Below, piece by piece: positions 8,954 to 17,008 of a DNA stretch of 64,000 nt. The DNA comes from an uncultured Anaeromusa sp. (GTDB lineage: Bacteria; Bacillota; Negativicutes; Anaeromusales; Anaeromusaceae), in NCBI RefSeq assembly GCF_963676855.1, contig NZ_OY781460.1, forward strand, positions 248,001-312,000. Reading direction: 5' to 3'. Under the pieces are notes generated by a model that did not search any database, had not been told where the DNA came from, and worked only from the letters and a program-made list of their open reading frames with translations. A program made the position numbers and the translations under genes. Positions within the stretch are counted from its first letter, which is position 1. Each line of letters opens with the position of its first letter.

Positions 8954-9619
8954 ATGCGCATCTGGGAAATTGACGCTTGGCGCTCCTTAGCGCTTTGCTT
9001 CATGATCTTCTTTCATATTTTGGTGGACCTGCGGGATCTTTTCTCATACCCCATTGACTATCATCAAGGATTTTGGCGTTTTACCGGCGTTTTTGCCGCA
9101 GTAAGTTTCATTCTGCTGGCAGGCGTTTCTTCTACCCTCAGCCGCTCCTCCTTGCGCCACGGCCTGCGCATTTTACTGGCCGCCGCCGCCGTATCGGCCG
9201 GCACTTGGTGGTGGGACCCCGACACCTATGTTCGCTTCGGCATTTTGCACCTTCTAGGCGTTGCTATGCTGACCGCTCCCATTTTACGCCGTTTGCCCCT
9301 TGCCGGGGTGGCAGTTCTTGCTGTGGTCGCTGCAGCAATGCCCGCACTCTTGCCGGCTTTCGCCTCGACCCCTTGGCTTCTGCCGTTTGGCGTCACGCCG
9401 CCTGTATTCACAACCCTTGACTATTATCCGCTGTTTCCTTGGTATGGTTTGTTTGCCGCGGGCCACTTGGCTAGCCGTATTTTATACGCCGAGCGACGTT
9501 CCCTGCTACCGCAGCCGCCAGCATGTTCCCGATTTTTGTGGCTCGGTCAGCATACCTTGGCTATTTACCTGCTCCATCAGCCGCTGCTTGTGGCCCTGCT
9601 CACGCTATTGCATAAATAA
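8954..9619 (+). CDS. DUF1624/HGSNAT-like acyltransferase membrane protein
   Basis: The 221-residue membrane protein starts with RIWEIDAWRSLALCFMIFFH, typical of the heparan-alpha-glucosaminide N-acetyltransferase-like family (DUF1624) that carries an Arg/Asp pair and a membrane His at the N terminus. Six to seven hydrophobic segments follow, including PLFPWYGLFAAGHL and a C-terminal LAIYLLHQPLLVALL, which is also a hallmark of this group. Members are thought to move acetyl groups across the membrane to sugars; the bacterial substrate is unknown. I used the ATG at 8954 behind GAGGAAGG rather than an upstream in-frame ATG at 8927 without a ribosome site. Confidence 0.85.
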   Translation: MRIWEIDAWRSLALCFMIFFHILVDLRDLFSYPIDYHQGFWRFTGVFAAVSFILLAGVSSTLSRSSLRHGLRILLAAAAVSAGTWWWDPDTYVRFGILHLLGVAMLTAPILRRLPLAGVAVLAVVAAAMPALLPAFASTPWLLPFGVTPPVFTTLDYYPLFPWYGLFAAGHLASRILYAERRSLLPQPPACSRFLWLGQHTLAIYLLHQPLLVALLTLLHK

Positions 9620-9624
9620 CGGGA

Positions 9625-9685
9625 TTTGAACAAGAATCGCGGTGAGAAGTGGAGGACACGACTGAGGGTTACGGCAGCAATGCTT
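9625..9685 (+). repeat. Degenerate intergenic repeat, copy 1
   Basis: Contains gaacaagaatcgcgg, closely matching gaacaagagtcgcg at 11285 and the related segment at 16050. It lies between the acyltransferase gene and sdaAB. No coding potential was seen. Confidence 0.45.
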
Positions 9686-9712
9686 GTATTTGAGACTTTC
9701 AAGGAGGTTTTT

Positions 9713-10378
9713 ATGAATTTATTCGACGTTTTAGGACCCGTCATGATCGGTCCTTCCAGTTCCCACACAGCCGGAGCCGTACGCCTAGGCCGCCTGGCCC
9801 GCCTTGTGCTAGGAGAAAAGGCCGCACATGCAATGATAGGCTTACATGGCTCTTTTGCCCAGACACACAAAGGGCATGGCACGGATGTAGCCCTTGTAGC
9901 TGGTCTTTTAGACTGGAATCCCGACGACGCCCGCATGCCCGATTCTTTCCGCTATGCTGCCGAAGCCGGTCTCGATTTTTCTTTCCAGCTAATTGATTTA
10001 GGCGAGCAGGCGCATCCGAATACGGCCCGGTTAGAATTAACTGGGCTTTCGGGGCAGCATTCTTGCATTACTGGCTGCTCCATCGGCGGTGGCCGCATTC
10101 AAATCACTGATATCGACGGCTTTGCTTTGGAAATGGGCGGCGAACTGCCGACATTGCTGGTAGTGCACCCGGACCGCCCCGGCGCTATTTCCCAAGTTAC
10201 CACCGTGCTTTTTGAACACAATGTCAACATCGCCGCCATGCGCGTTTCCCGCCAACAAAAAGGCTCCACCGCCCTTATGGTGCTGGAGACGGATCAACCC
10301 ATCAACAACAATGTACTCCGAGCTTTGGGCGGCCTATCCCTGGTCGACGCTGTGCGCCGCATTGATCCCTTATCGTAG
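9713..10378 (+). CDS. sdaAB: L-serine dehydratase, beta subunit
   Basis: This is one half of the [4Fe-4S] L-serine dehydratase that turns L-serine into pyruvate and ammonia. The 221-residue protein begins NLFDVLGPVMIGPSSSHTAG, the N-terminal signature of the beta domain, and contains GSFAQTHKGHGTD and SIGGGRIQI. A C-terminal ACT domain (about residues 145-221, VHPDRPGAISQVTTVL) may bind serine or another effector. The ATG at 9713 has AAGGAGG upstream, so the longer frame from 9626 is rejected. The alpha subunit follows after 10 nt, making an sdaAB-sdaAA operon of the Firmicute two-subunit type. Confidence 0.96.
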   Translation: MNLFDVLGPVMIGPSSSHTAGAVRLGRLARLVLGEKAAHAMIGLHGSFAQTHKGHGTDVALVAGLLDWNPDDARMPDSFRYAAEAGLDFSFQLIDLGEQAHPNTARLELTGLSGQHSCITGCSIGGGRIQITDIDGFALEMGGELPTLLVVHPDRPGAISQVTTVLFEHNVNIAAMRVSRQQKGSTALMVLETDQPINNNVLRALGGLSLVDAVRRIDPLS

Positions 10379-10388
10379 GAGGATGACT

Positions 10389-11261
10389 ATGTCAACAAAA
10401 CTATCGCTAACCACCTGGCTAATGGAAGCCGAAGAAGAAGCTCTTTCTTTGGGAGACTGGTGCCTGCGCCAGCAAAGCCAGCAATTAGACTGCAGCGAAG
10501 AAGCCCTGCTGCTGCGCAGCGGCGAGCTGCTGGATGTTATGCGCGCTGCCATTAACACCGGCTTGAGCGGCGTCCGGTCTGTAGGCGGCCTGGTTGGCGG
10601 CGACAGCCGCCGCTTGCAGCAGACTACACCTTCTTGCGCCGGAACTCCCTTGCGCAAAGCCTTAATGTACGCTTTGGCAGTAGGCGAAGCCAATGCCGCC
10701 ATGGGACGCATTGTGGCGGCCCCTACCGCTGGCGCCAGCGGCGTACTTCCTGCACTGCTTTTCACCCTCCAAGAGGAACACGCTCTTACCCGACCGCAAC
10801 TGGCTAAAGCCCTAATTACCGCTGGCTGCATCGGTTTGGTCATCGCTTCGCGCGCCACTTTGGCCGGCGCCACCGGCGGCTGTCAAGCCGAATGCGGAAG
10901 CGCTGCGGCTATGGCTGCCGGCGCCGCCGTCGACGCCCTCGGCGGTTCTCCTCGTCAAGTCGGCCATGCCGTAGCCATGGCCCTGAAAAACATGCTGGGT
11001 CTTGTCTGTGATCCTGTGGCTGGCCTGGTAGAGGTTCCTTGTGTGAAGCGCAATGCCGGCGCAGCAGCCAATGCTCTTGCGGCAGCGGAAATGGCTCTAG
11101 CAGGCATTTCCAGCGTCATTCCTCCTGACGAGGTCATCGATACCATGGGCCGTATCGGCACACAACTTCCCTGTTCTCTGCGTGAAACCGCTCAAGGCGG
11201 CCTCGCCACCACGCCTAGCGGCCTCGCTTGGGCGGAAGCCATTTTGGGCAAAAATCGCTAA
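10389..11261 (+). CDS. sdaAA: L-serine dehydratase, alpha subunit
   Basis: The 290-residue catalytic subunit pairs with the beta subunit encoded 10 nt upstream. The glycine/alanine-rich core shows MGRIVAAPTAGASGVLPALL and GGCQAECGSAAAMAAGA, and the cysteines in QAECGS, LVCDPVAG and VPCVKRNAG are the expected ligands of the oxygen-sensitive [4Fe-4S] cluster. The start at 10389 lies 6 nt behind AGGAGG; an ATG two codons earlier is too close to that site. The enzyme commits serine to pyruvate, which fits an amino-acid-fermenting or acetogenic anaerobe. A hairpin at 11335-11373 ends the operon. Confidence 0.96.
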   Translation: MSTKLSLTTWLMEAEEEALSLGDWCLRQQSQQLDCSEEALLLRSGELLDVMRAAINTGLSGVRSVGGLVGGDSRRLQQTTPSCAGTPLRKALMYALAVGEANAAMGRIVAAPTAGASGVLPALLFTLQEEHALTRPQLAKALITAGCIGLVIASRATLAGATGGCQAECGSAAAMAAGAAVDALGGSPRQVGHAVAMALKNMLGLVCDPVAGLVEVPCVKRNAGAAANALAAAEMALAGISSVIPPDEVIDTMGRIGTQLPCSLRETAQGGLATTPSGLAWAEAILGKNR

Positions 11262-11310
11262 AAAACTAATGAAAACAGTAAAACCGAACAAGAGTCGCGA
11301 GCAGCCGTAA
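11262..11310 (+). repeat. Degenerate intergenic repeat, copy 2
   Basis: Carries aaactaatgaaaa and gaacaagagtcgcg in the same order as the copy at 16024 (aaactaatgaaa, then gaacaggagtagatgg). It lies directly after sdaAA. Confidence 0.45.
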
Positions 11311-11334
11311 AAATTCATACTTTCCACTTGAAAT

Positions 11335-11373
11335 AAAAAGATGCCTCCAGGCCATACCTGGAAGCATCTTTTT
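11335..11373. terminator. Bidirectional terminator between sdaAA and the HxlR gene
   Basis: 17-bp arms with one mismatch, 5-nt loop, A tract on one side and T tract on the other, between convergent genes. Confidence 0.88.
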
Positions 11374-11395
11374 CCATATCTACCATAGCCCTCAG

Positions 11396-11806
11396 TCATC
11401 TCCGCCGGTCACTCCGGTACCCTTGTTCGTTAAAAACCGCATCGTCCCTGTTCAGTTCAAGCTGCTCTTGGCCCCAAACGTATAGGGCATCCAAAGCAGG
11501 AATTAGCGCCCGCCCCCGCTCTGTCAAGGAATATTCGACCTTAGGCGGAATTGTCTCATACTGGACTCGCTTTACAAGACCATGTCCTTCCAGCTCTTGC
11601 AAGGATTTGGTGAGCATCATGTTTGTAATGCCTGTAACGCTGCGTTTCAACTCATTATATCTTGTGGCGTCTTTTTGAAACAAATACCAAAGGATGGGCA
11701 GCTTCCATTTCTGCCCGATTAAGTCTAGAGCGTAAATGATTGGACACTTTGTTTCATAGATATTCAAGTTGGGAAGCTTCACATCATAGGTTTGCTGATT
11801 CCTCAT
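11396..11806 (-). CDS. HxlR-family winged-helix transcriptional regulator
   Basis: The 136-residue protein shows the HxlR/MarR-like pattern: CPIIYALDLIGQKWKLPILW, a DNA-binding helix region (YNELKRSVTGITNMMLTKSLQ), and the wing with VEYSLTERG. Family members such as YodB and HypR sense quinones, diamide or aldehydes through an N-terminal cysteine; here Cys21 sits at that place. The start at 11806 has AGGAG upstream; longer frames overlap the divergent gene. It is divergent from a flavodoxin-fold reductase gene, the standard arrangement for a regulator that controls a detoxifying oxidoreductase. Binding to the palindrome at 11819 is inferred. Confidence 0.92.
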   Translation of the reverse strand: MRNQQTYDVKLPNLNIYETKCPIIYALDLIGQKWKLPILWYLFQKDATRYNELKRSVTGITNMMLTKSLQELEGHGLVKRVQYETIPPKVEYSLTERGRALIPALDALYVWGQEQLELNRDDAVFNEQGYRSDRRR

Positions 11807-11818
11807 ACTTTCTCCTTT

Positions 11819-11835
11819 GGTATATTTTTTATACC
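11819..11835. promoter_or_regulatory. Candidate HxlR operator
   Basis: The palindrome GGTATA-N5-TATACC lies 12 nt upstream of the regulator start, in the space shared with the divergent reductase gene. Its size and AT-rich centre recall YodB-type boxes, but the match is only in style. Confidence 0.5.
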
Positions 11836-11927
11836 GACACAGAAAAAACTGCATACTTGTTAATTTGTTCCTTTGTGCTATAGTAATTGTAACAGGATAA
11901 AGAGAATTAGGAAAGAGGGTAGCATCT

Positions 11928-12578
11928 ATGTATGTATTGGCCATCAACGGCAGTCCGCGAAAAAATTGGAACACCGCCACTTTGCTCACTAACGCTTTAG
12001 AAGGAGCCGCTGCACAGGGAGCACAAACTGAGCTCATCCATTTATACGATCTCAATTTCAAAGGCTGCATAAGCTGTTTCGCCTGTAAACGAAAAGACGG
12101 TAAAAGCTATGGAAAATGTGCGTATCAAGATGATTTAACTTCCGTTTTAGAAAAAATTGAAAAGGCAGATGCCATTATTCTTGGCTCGCCTATTTATTTT
12201 GGCAATGTCACTGGCGAAGTACGCGCTTTCATGGAGCGTACTCTTTTCCAGTATCTTGTGTACGACAAAGACTATTCCTCGCTGGCGGCAAAGAAGAAAA
12301 AAGTAAGCTTTATCTACACCATGAACGTAACGGAGGAAAAAGCCGCCGACTGGGATTATCCGAAAACCTTAGGCACTATGGAAAAATACTTCGCTAGAAT
12401 TTTCGGCGCTACAGAAGCGCTTTATGTCTATGACACGTACCAATTTCCCGACTATGCTAATTATGTCTCTACGGCCTGGGACGAAACTGCAAAAGCCAAA
12501 CAGCGTGACGAGGTCTTTCCGGAAGACTGCAAAAAAGCCTTTGCCCTAGGCAAACGAGCCTTTGAAACCAAGGAATAA
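11928..12578 (+). CDS. Flavodoxin-fold NAD(P)H oxidoreductase with a cysteine cluster
   Basis: The 216-residue protein belongs to the NADPH-dependent FMN reductase / iron-sulfur flavoprotein group. The N terminus (INGSPRKNWNTATLL) is the FMN phosphate loop, and GSPIYFGNVTGEVRAFMER is the second flavin-contact segment. Between them CISCFACKRKDG...YGKC gives four cysteines; in true iron-sulfur flavoproteins such a cluster binds [4Fe-4S], but many relatives have lost it, so cluster binding is uncertain. A GAGGG ribosome site precedes the ATG. Divergent transcription from the HxlR regulator suggests induction by an electrophile or oxidant. Confidence 0.88.
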   Translation: MYVLAINGSPRKNWNTATLLTNALEGAAAQGAQTELIHLYDLNFKGCISCFACKRKDGKSYGKCAYQDDLTSVLEKIEKADAIILGSPIYFGNVTGEVRAFMERTLFQYLVYDKDYSSLAAKKKKVSFIYTMNVTEEKAADWDYPKTLGTMEKYFARIFGATEALYVYDTYQFPDYANYVSTAWDETAKAKQRDEVFPEDCKKAFALGKRAFETKE

Positions 12579-12605
12579 AGACCGAATCAGACTAGTCTGT
12601 AAAAC

Positions 12606-12650
12606 AAAAGGGCTGTGGAAATCGTAGCAATGCGATTTCCACAGCCTTTT
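12606..12650. terminator. Bidirectional terminator
   Basis: Near-perfect stem (ggctgtggaaatcg with its complement) flanked by A and T tracts, between the convergent flavoprotein and YlxP genes. Confidence 0.9.
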
Positions 12651-12670
12651 TCCGCTCACTGTATCCGGTT

Positions 12671-12952
12671 TCAATAATACTCTACGCTAAACCAAGCTAG
12701 TTCCGCTTCAAGCTGGTCTTCCGCCAAACGGCGCACCTGCTGAACCTGCTTATCCAAAAACGCTTTTTCACCGCTGACCATAGCTACTCCCAGCGTCGCC
12801 CGCTGCCAAGTTTCCTGGCCATCTACTTCGGCTACAGAAGCCCCTGTGCGCGCCCGGATTCGTTCCACCAGGCTTTTTACCACCTGGCGACGATCTTTAC
12901 GGGAAGAAGCTTGCGGAATAAACAATTCCAAGCTGCATACTGCCACATACAT
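12671..12952 (-). CDS. YlxP-like DUF503 protein
   Basis: The 93-residue protein matches the DUF503/YlxP family: VAVCSLELFIPQASSRKDRR at the start, then LVERIRARTGASVAEVDGQ and WQRATLGVAMVSG. The family has a ferredoxin-like fold; in Bacillus ylxP lies in the nusA-infB-rbfA operon and a ribosome-related role is suspected, but here it lies elsewhere. It starts 2 nt after the stop of the YjbQ gene and is likely the last gene of an operon running from about 15.9 kb. Confidence 0.88.
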   Translation of the reverse strand: MYVAVCSLELFIPQASSRKDRRQVVKSLVERIRARTGASVAEVDGQETWQRATLGVAMVSGEKAFLDKQVQQVRRLAEDQLEAELAWFSVEYY

Positions 12953-12954
12953 CG

Positions 12955-13344
12955 TTAGCGTCCCTGTACGACGACCTGGAAGCTGCGTCGCCGTGGTCCG
13001 TCAAATTCGCAAAAGTAGATCCCCTGCCAGGTACCTAACGCCAGTTTGCCGTTAACAATGGGTACCAGTTGGCTGCAGCCAAAAAGACTGCTTTTCAAAT
13101 GTGCCGGAGAATTTCCCTCGCCGTGGCGATAGGATAGCTTAGGCGTCAGCTCCGCCAGCGCCAAACGCAGATCGTGCAGCACATCTGGATCGGCGTTTTC
13201 ATTAATCGTCACTGCCGCTGTCGTATGGGGCACAAAGACCAGCGCCGTACCTTCGTTTACCCTACTGTCACACACCGCTTTTTGCACTTGCCTGGTAATA
13301 TCCACAAAGCCTTCCTGAGGCGTTTCCAGACTGTATTGATACAT
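12955..13344 (-). CDS. YjbQ/UPF0047 family protein
   Basis: The 129-residue protein has the UPF0047 signature VFVPHTTAAVTINENADPDV and the C-terminal GTWQGIYFCEFDGPRRR. The conserved His, Glu and Asp residues form a metal site in solved family structures. Members are annotated as secondary thiamine-phosphate synthases because some complement thiE mutants at low activity; the true substrate is not settled. It lies between the beta-helix protein gene (12 nt upstream) and the YlxP gene, all on the same strand. Confidence 0.9.
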   Translation of the reverse strand: MYQYSLETPQEGFVDITRQVQKAVCDSRVNEGTALVFVPHTTAAVTINENADPDVLHDLRLALAELTPKLSYRHGEGNSPAHLKSSLFGCSQLVPIVNGKLALGTWQGIYFCEFDGPRRRSFQVVVQGR

Positions 13345-13356
13345 AGTCCGCTCTCC

Positions 13357-14700
13357 TTAACGTTGCCGGACTGTTTCCGGCCAGCAATTGACAAAGTTCA
13401 ACGAATCCAGTACCGGCGCCGCCCCCAGATAATATAAGTCCAAAGCGCCGCCAGCGTTTTCTACCTGCACTGAAGCGCAATCTTCAAAATGACAATGCCG
13501 CACTAAGGTCTGCTCCAGCGGCTCGGTATTGTCCTTCCAAATAGCACCGCCGCGCTGCGCCGTCCGGCAGTCTATAAAATGGCAATGCTCCAACGTAAGC
13601 TGCATAGAACCTTGCACCGCAATCGCGCCGCCGCCTTCCGGGCCTTCGCAGTCTTCAAATTCCGTATGTTGTATAAGCATCTGCGCACCGCGCAGCATAT
13701 ATAAAGCTCCACCAGTTTCCTTAGCTCGGCAGCGACGCACCTGACAATCCTTCAGCCGCACTGACGCTTGCAGTGCCGCATGAATCGCACCACCGTCGCC
13801 ACCTCGACCATCCAAAATGCGGCAAGCGAGCAAATACAGCAGACCGCCTTCTTGATAAATAGCCCGCGCTTTGCCTCTGGCTTCAAAGGTTACCCCTTCC
13901 AACTTAATGCGCAGACATTGGCGCAATACCAACATGCTGGCTTCGCAAACACCACCGGCTTCCAAGGTTGTCCCTTTCATGGAAAGACTGCCGCCTTGAA
14001 TAGTTAGGCCAGCACCCGGGCCGTCCAGCACAATAGGAACCGCCCCAATAACCAGCTCGCCGCCAGCTTCCACTCGCACTGGCCCAGTCAGCTTCGTCGG
14101 CCTCATAATGCGTCGCACCATGCCTGCCGGCACTACAAAGCCGTCCATTTCTTCCTGGTACGCCAATTCTGGCCAAAAGTACCGCAAAAGCAAGAAAGCC
14201 GGATCTAAGCCATTCTTGTAAGCGTTCTCTAAAGCGGTCTGCGCCTGTTTTCCTTGTTTACGCTGAACTGCTAGCGCAAATTCCTGGATAAACCGAAACA
14301 CGGGCAGCGACACGCGCAGCATATCGCCCAGCAAATCCAAGCCTTCCTTTTCTTCATTAACCGGCTCGCCATCGACAAACGCCAAAAGATGCGCCTCAAT
14401 CAAAAAAGCAATGTTTAAATCTTCACCACTGAGCAGGCCAAGTAATTTGGCTAACCCTTCTCCTTCCAGAGCTTCCGCCGCTTCCTGCGCAGCTAGAAGG
14501 TCTGCACTTTCCAGTCCCAATGCTAACGCGGACAACTCCAAAAAAGAGTTTTCCTGCGGTGTTAACGCCTTATCCACCAGGCCCACCATCGCCAAGCCTT
14601 GCAAATACGCTTTACGAACCTCTTTCGCTTCTGTCGCCAATGGATGCGCTACATGAAATATCTCTTGCTTAGCCTTTTTTAAGACTGCTAATTTCGACAT
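13357..14700 (-). CDS. Cytosolic protein: helical TerB-like N terminus plus right-handed beta-helix
   Basis: The 447-residue protein has no signal peptide. Residues 1-190 are helical; the stretch LQGLAMVGLVDKALTPQENSF... resembles TerB-type modules (hydrophobic helix, small residues, acidic turn, helix). From about residue 200 to the end there are short beta repeats with alternating hydrophobics, Gly/Asn turns and many cysteines (CRILDGRGGDGGAIH, CQVRRCRAKETGGALY, CEGPEGGGAIAV, CHFIDCRTAQRGGAIW). This is the pattern of a pectate-lyase-like right-handed beta-helix, usually found in exported proteins. I infer an intracellular scaffold or ligand-binding surface, possibly for the neighbouring SEDS protein; no catalytic motif is visible. 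GGAGG precedes the ATG. Confidence 0.8.
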   Translation of the reverse strand: MSKLAVLKKAKQEIFHVAHPLATEAKEVRKAYLQGLAMVGLVDKALTPQENSFLELSALALGLESADLLAAQEAAEALEGEGLAKLLGLLSGEDLNIAFLIEAHLLAFVDGEPVNEEKEGLDLLGDMLRVSLPVFRFIQEFALAVQRKQGKQAQTALENAYKNGLDPAFLLLRYFWPELAYQEEMDGFVVPAGMVRRIMRPTKLTGPVRVEAGGELVIGAVPIVLDGPGAGLTIQGGSLSMKGTTLEAGGVCEASMLVLRQCLRIKLEGVTFEARGKARAIYQEGGLLYLLACRILDGRGGDGGAIHAALQASVRLKDCQVRRCRAKETGGALYMLRGAQMLIQHTEFEDCEGPEGGGAIAVQGSMQLTLEHCHFIDCRTAQRGGAIWKDNTEPLEQTLVRHCHFEDCASVQVENAGGALDLYYLGAAPVLDSLNFVNCWPETVRQR

Positions 14701-14727
14701 ACTGCCGCCTCCTCACACGTTTCGTCC

Positions 14728-15933
14728 TTAATGCCGTACTAGTCGCAAATGCCGTTTGCGCTCCAATTTCTCTTTCAAGCCCGGTTCTTCTACAGTTGGC
14801 TGCGCTTCTTCCATGGCCGCCGCTCCTTCTGCCACCACCACTTGGCGCCCGATATTCAACAGCAAGCCCATTGCCGCCATATTAACAATCAGCGACGTGC
14901 CCCCATAGCTGATAAAAGGCAATGGTACGCCAATTACCGGCAGTACCCCCAGTACCATCAATAAGTTACCTACCGCTTGGCCCACAATCAACAACAGACA
15001 ACCTAGGGCCAGCATCTGGCTCAAGGAATTCGGCGCTTTGCGCACAATCTGCCCCCCATAGACCAAGAGCAAGATAAATAAAAATATCAAAAACCAGGCG
15101 CCGCCCAAGCCCCATTCCTGCGCAAAGACAGCAAAGGCAAAATCCGTATGTGCTTCCGGCAAATAGAAAAACTTACCCATGCCTTGGCCTGGGCCGGTAC
15201 CGGTGATGCCTCCAGACCCAATCGCCAAAAGAGCCTGCACTGCCTGATACCCTTGATCCTGAGCGTACTGCCAGGGATTAAGCCACGATGCAATCCGCTC
15301 CGCTCGGTAGCCTTCGGCCATGATAAGCTTGGTAATGCCAACACCACCAATGAAAAGTAAAACAAGCCACTGCCAGCCGGCTACGCCAGCCACTAAATGC
15401 ATCACCAAAGGCAACGCGATAATCAAAGCCGCCGTCCCCATGTCCGGCTGAAAATACACTGGCAGCGCCAAAGCCGCCGCCGCTACCAACGCGGGAGAAA
15501 AAATAGTGGTCAGCCGCCCTCGTCTAGTTTGAATCCCTAATGATGCCGCCGCTAAAAAAACAGCCGCAAGCTTAGCCAACTCGGAAGGCTGCAAGGTAAA
15601 CGAAGCCACTCGCAGCCAGCGCCGCGATCCGTTAACCGTTACGCCGGAAACATGTACTAAAAACAAGAGAACCATACAGACAATCCAAAACAAGGTCGCG
15701 CTAAGACGCATTTTCCCCTGATACTTCACTCTCGCCATGAAAAAAAATATAACAATGCCAACCGCCAGCGACATCAAATGCCGTTTAAAAAAGAAATAGC
15801 TGTCTTTCATTTCCTGCCCGGCCGTTACAAAGCTGGCGCTGAATACGTTCAGCGTCCCCAACGTAAGGAGCAGCAGCAAAATTACCAACAGCGCCTCATT
15901 ATGATTGCGCCAAAAGCGAGCCACTATATTCAT
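14728..15933 (-). CDS. SEDS-family peptidoglycan polymerase (FtsW/RodA/SpoVE)
   Basis: The 401-residue protein has about ten membrane segments and the SEDS signature near the C terminus (LPVIGVPLPFISYGGTSLI). GVTVNGSRRWLRVASFTLQPSELAK is the conserved loop and AEGYRAERIASWLNPW belongs to the large extracellular loop. SEDS proteins polymerise lipid II together with a class B penicillin-binding protein. No such partner or division cluster is nearby, so I cannot choose between FtsW, RodA and SpoVE. The ATG at 15933 sits 6 nt behind AGGGGG; a TTG two codons upstream is less likely. The next gene downstream encodes the cytosolic beta-helix protein. Confidence 0.93.
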   Translation of the reverse strand: MNIVARFWRNHNEALLVILLLLLTLGTLNVFSASFVTAGQEMKDSYFFFKRHLMSLAVGIVIFFFMARVKYQGKMRLSATLFWIVCMVLLFLVHVSGVTVNGSRRWLRVASFTLQPSELAKLAAVFLAAASLGIQTRRGRLTTIFSPALVAAAALALPVYFQPDMGTAALIIALPLVMHLVAGVAGWQWLVLLFIGGVGITKLIMAEGYRAERIASWLNPWQYAQDQGYQAVQALLAIGSGGITGTGPGQGMGKFFYLPEAHTDFAFAVFAQEWGLGGAWFLIFLFILLLVYGGQIVRKAPNSLSQMLALGCLLLIVGQAVGNLLMVLGVLPVIGVPLPFISYGGTSLIVNMAAMGLLLNIGRQVVVAEGAAAMEEAQPTVEEPGLKEKLERKRHLRLVRH

Positions 15934-16023
15934 GCCCAACCCCCTTCAAAGAAGCCCAAAATACTCTTTTTATTATAGCAGAGACAATGCTCCGCGTCTT
16001 CCGGCCCTAAGGCCTACATTTAT

Positions 16024-16115
16024 AAACTAATGAAAGAAAGAAACGAGAATTGAACAGGAGTAGATGGAGTAGAGTGAGGGTATGAAGGGGTTATTAGATT
16101 TACACAGAGAAGCCG
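16024..16115 (+). repeat. Degenerate intergenic repeat, longest copy
   Basis: Within the 430-nt geneless gap 15934-16363. It shares aaactaatgaaa and gaacaggagt with the copies at 11262 and 9625, and acacagagaa with the copy at 22358. It must also contain part of the upstream region of the SEDS gene, whose promoter I could not fix. Confidence 0.5.
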
Positions 16116-16133
16116 TGAAAAGAATATGACAGC

Positions 16134-16299
16134 CGCCGTTGTTTTTGCAACTTTTTTGAAGCAAGGCGGTCCGCAGGACGCAAAAACAGGAGACGATGGA
16201 GAAAAGTTCCGTATGTCTAAGCGCCAGCGAGTTCGCGGAACTGCCATCGACTCCTATTTTTGCGAGTCGCGCGGAAATCTTGGCGCAAAAACAACGGCG
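16134..16299. repeat. Long hairpin element, 166 nt
   Basis: Nested inverted repeats pair almost end to end. Outer arms 16134-16148/16285-16299 match 15 of 15. A middle part (16170-16179 with the segment near 16266-16275) matches about 8 of 10. Inner arms 16180-16199/16244-16263 match 18 of 20, and an apical stem 16205-16211/16236-16242 matches 7 of 7. There is no open frame that uses it. It could be a MITE/REP-like mobile palindrome or a structured RNA; overall shape recalls 6S RNA but the pairing is more complete than expected for that. Confidence 0.75.
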
Positions 16300-16330
16300 T
16301 CTGTGATTATCCTGCATACTTGACGGAATG

Positions 16331-16364
16331 ACAAAAAGCGGCCGCAGCAGCGTCCGCTTTTTGT
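16331..16364 (-). terminator. Terminator at the end of trmB
   Basis: Stem acaaaaagcgg/ccgctttttgt touching the trmB stop codon; T tract inside the arm. Confidence 0.8.
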
Positions 16365-17008
16365 TATTCCAGCACCACCACACACCGACAGATCGGCGTA
16401 CCTTGACCTGAAAATTTTTCTTCGTATTCCGTCATAATATTGTCCGCCCGCGCATCGGCAACCAAATCAAACGTAACGTCTTTCATTGGCAAACCAGCTT
16501 CAGCAAACTGCTCCAGCGAAAAATCAAAGAGTTCTCTATTGTCCGTTTTAAAATGAATTTCTCCGCCCTTTTTAACCACACGGCGGTAAAGCGCCAGAAA
16601 ATCTACATGCGTCAACCGGCGTTTCGCATGGCGCTTTTTCGGCCAGGGATCGCAAAAATTAATGAACAAGCGATCAATTTCTCCAGGCGCAAAGAGTTCC
16701 TCCAAACGAGCTACATCGGCTTCCATCAGACGCAAATTGGCAATCTCCGCCTCTTGGGCCTTTTCGAGAGCATAGTAAATTACTTCCAGTTCCCGTTCAA
16801 TCCCCAGATAGTTCACATGGCTGTCGCGCAAAGCCATTTGACTGACAAAACGCCCTTTGCCGGTCCCCACTTCCACATGCAATGGCGCGGTCCTGCCAAA
16901 GGCCTCCGCCCATCGCCCCTTATAGGTCGCTCCGGCTTCAAAACGCACCAGCCAATCGCTGAACTTATCCAACGCCGCCGGTATCCATGATTTTCTGCGC
17001 AGTCTCAA
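16364..17008 (-). CDS. trmB: tRNA (guanine-N7)-methyltransferase
   Basis: TrmB methylates G46 in the variable loop of tRNAs using S-adenosylmethionine. The 214-residue protein has the SAM-binding motif VEVGTGKGRFVSQMA, the family motif FINFCDPWPKKRHAKRR, and FKTDNRELFDFSL followed by a C-terminal TEYEEKF. I chose the TTG at 17008, which gives the normal LRLRRKSWIP start and lies 7 nt behind GGAGG; the longer frame to 17065 adds residues foreign to the family. It is separated from the upstream regulator gene by about 96 nt. Confidence 0.95.
   Translation of the reverse strand: MRLRRKSWIPAALDKFSDWLVRFEAGATYKGRWAEAFGRTAPLHVEVGTGKGRFVSQMALRDSHVNYLGIERELEVIYYALEKAQEAEIANLRLMEADVARLEELFAPGEIDRLFINFCDPWPKKRHAKRRLTHVDFLALYRRVVKKGGEIHFKTDNRELFDFSLEQFAEAGLPMKDVTFDLVADARADNIMTEYEEKFSGQGTPICRCVVVLE

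Noticed and set aside
16134..16299. Naming the long hairpin as 6S RNA
   Set aside because: Length is right, but the pairing is nearly continuous and a clear large central bubble with -10-like sequence was not seen.
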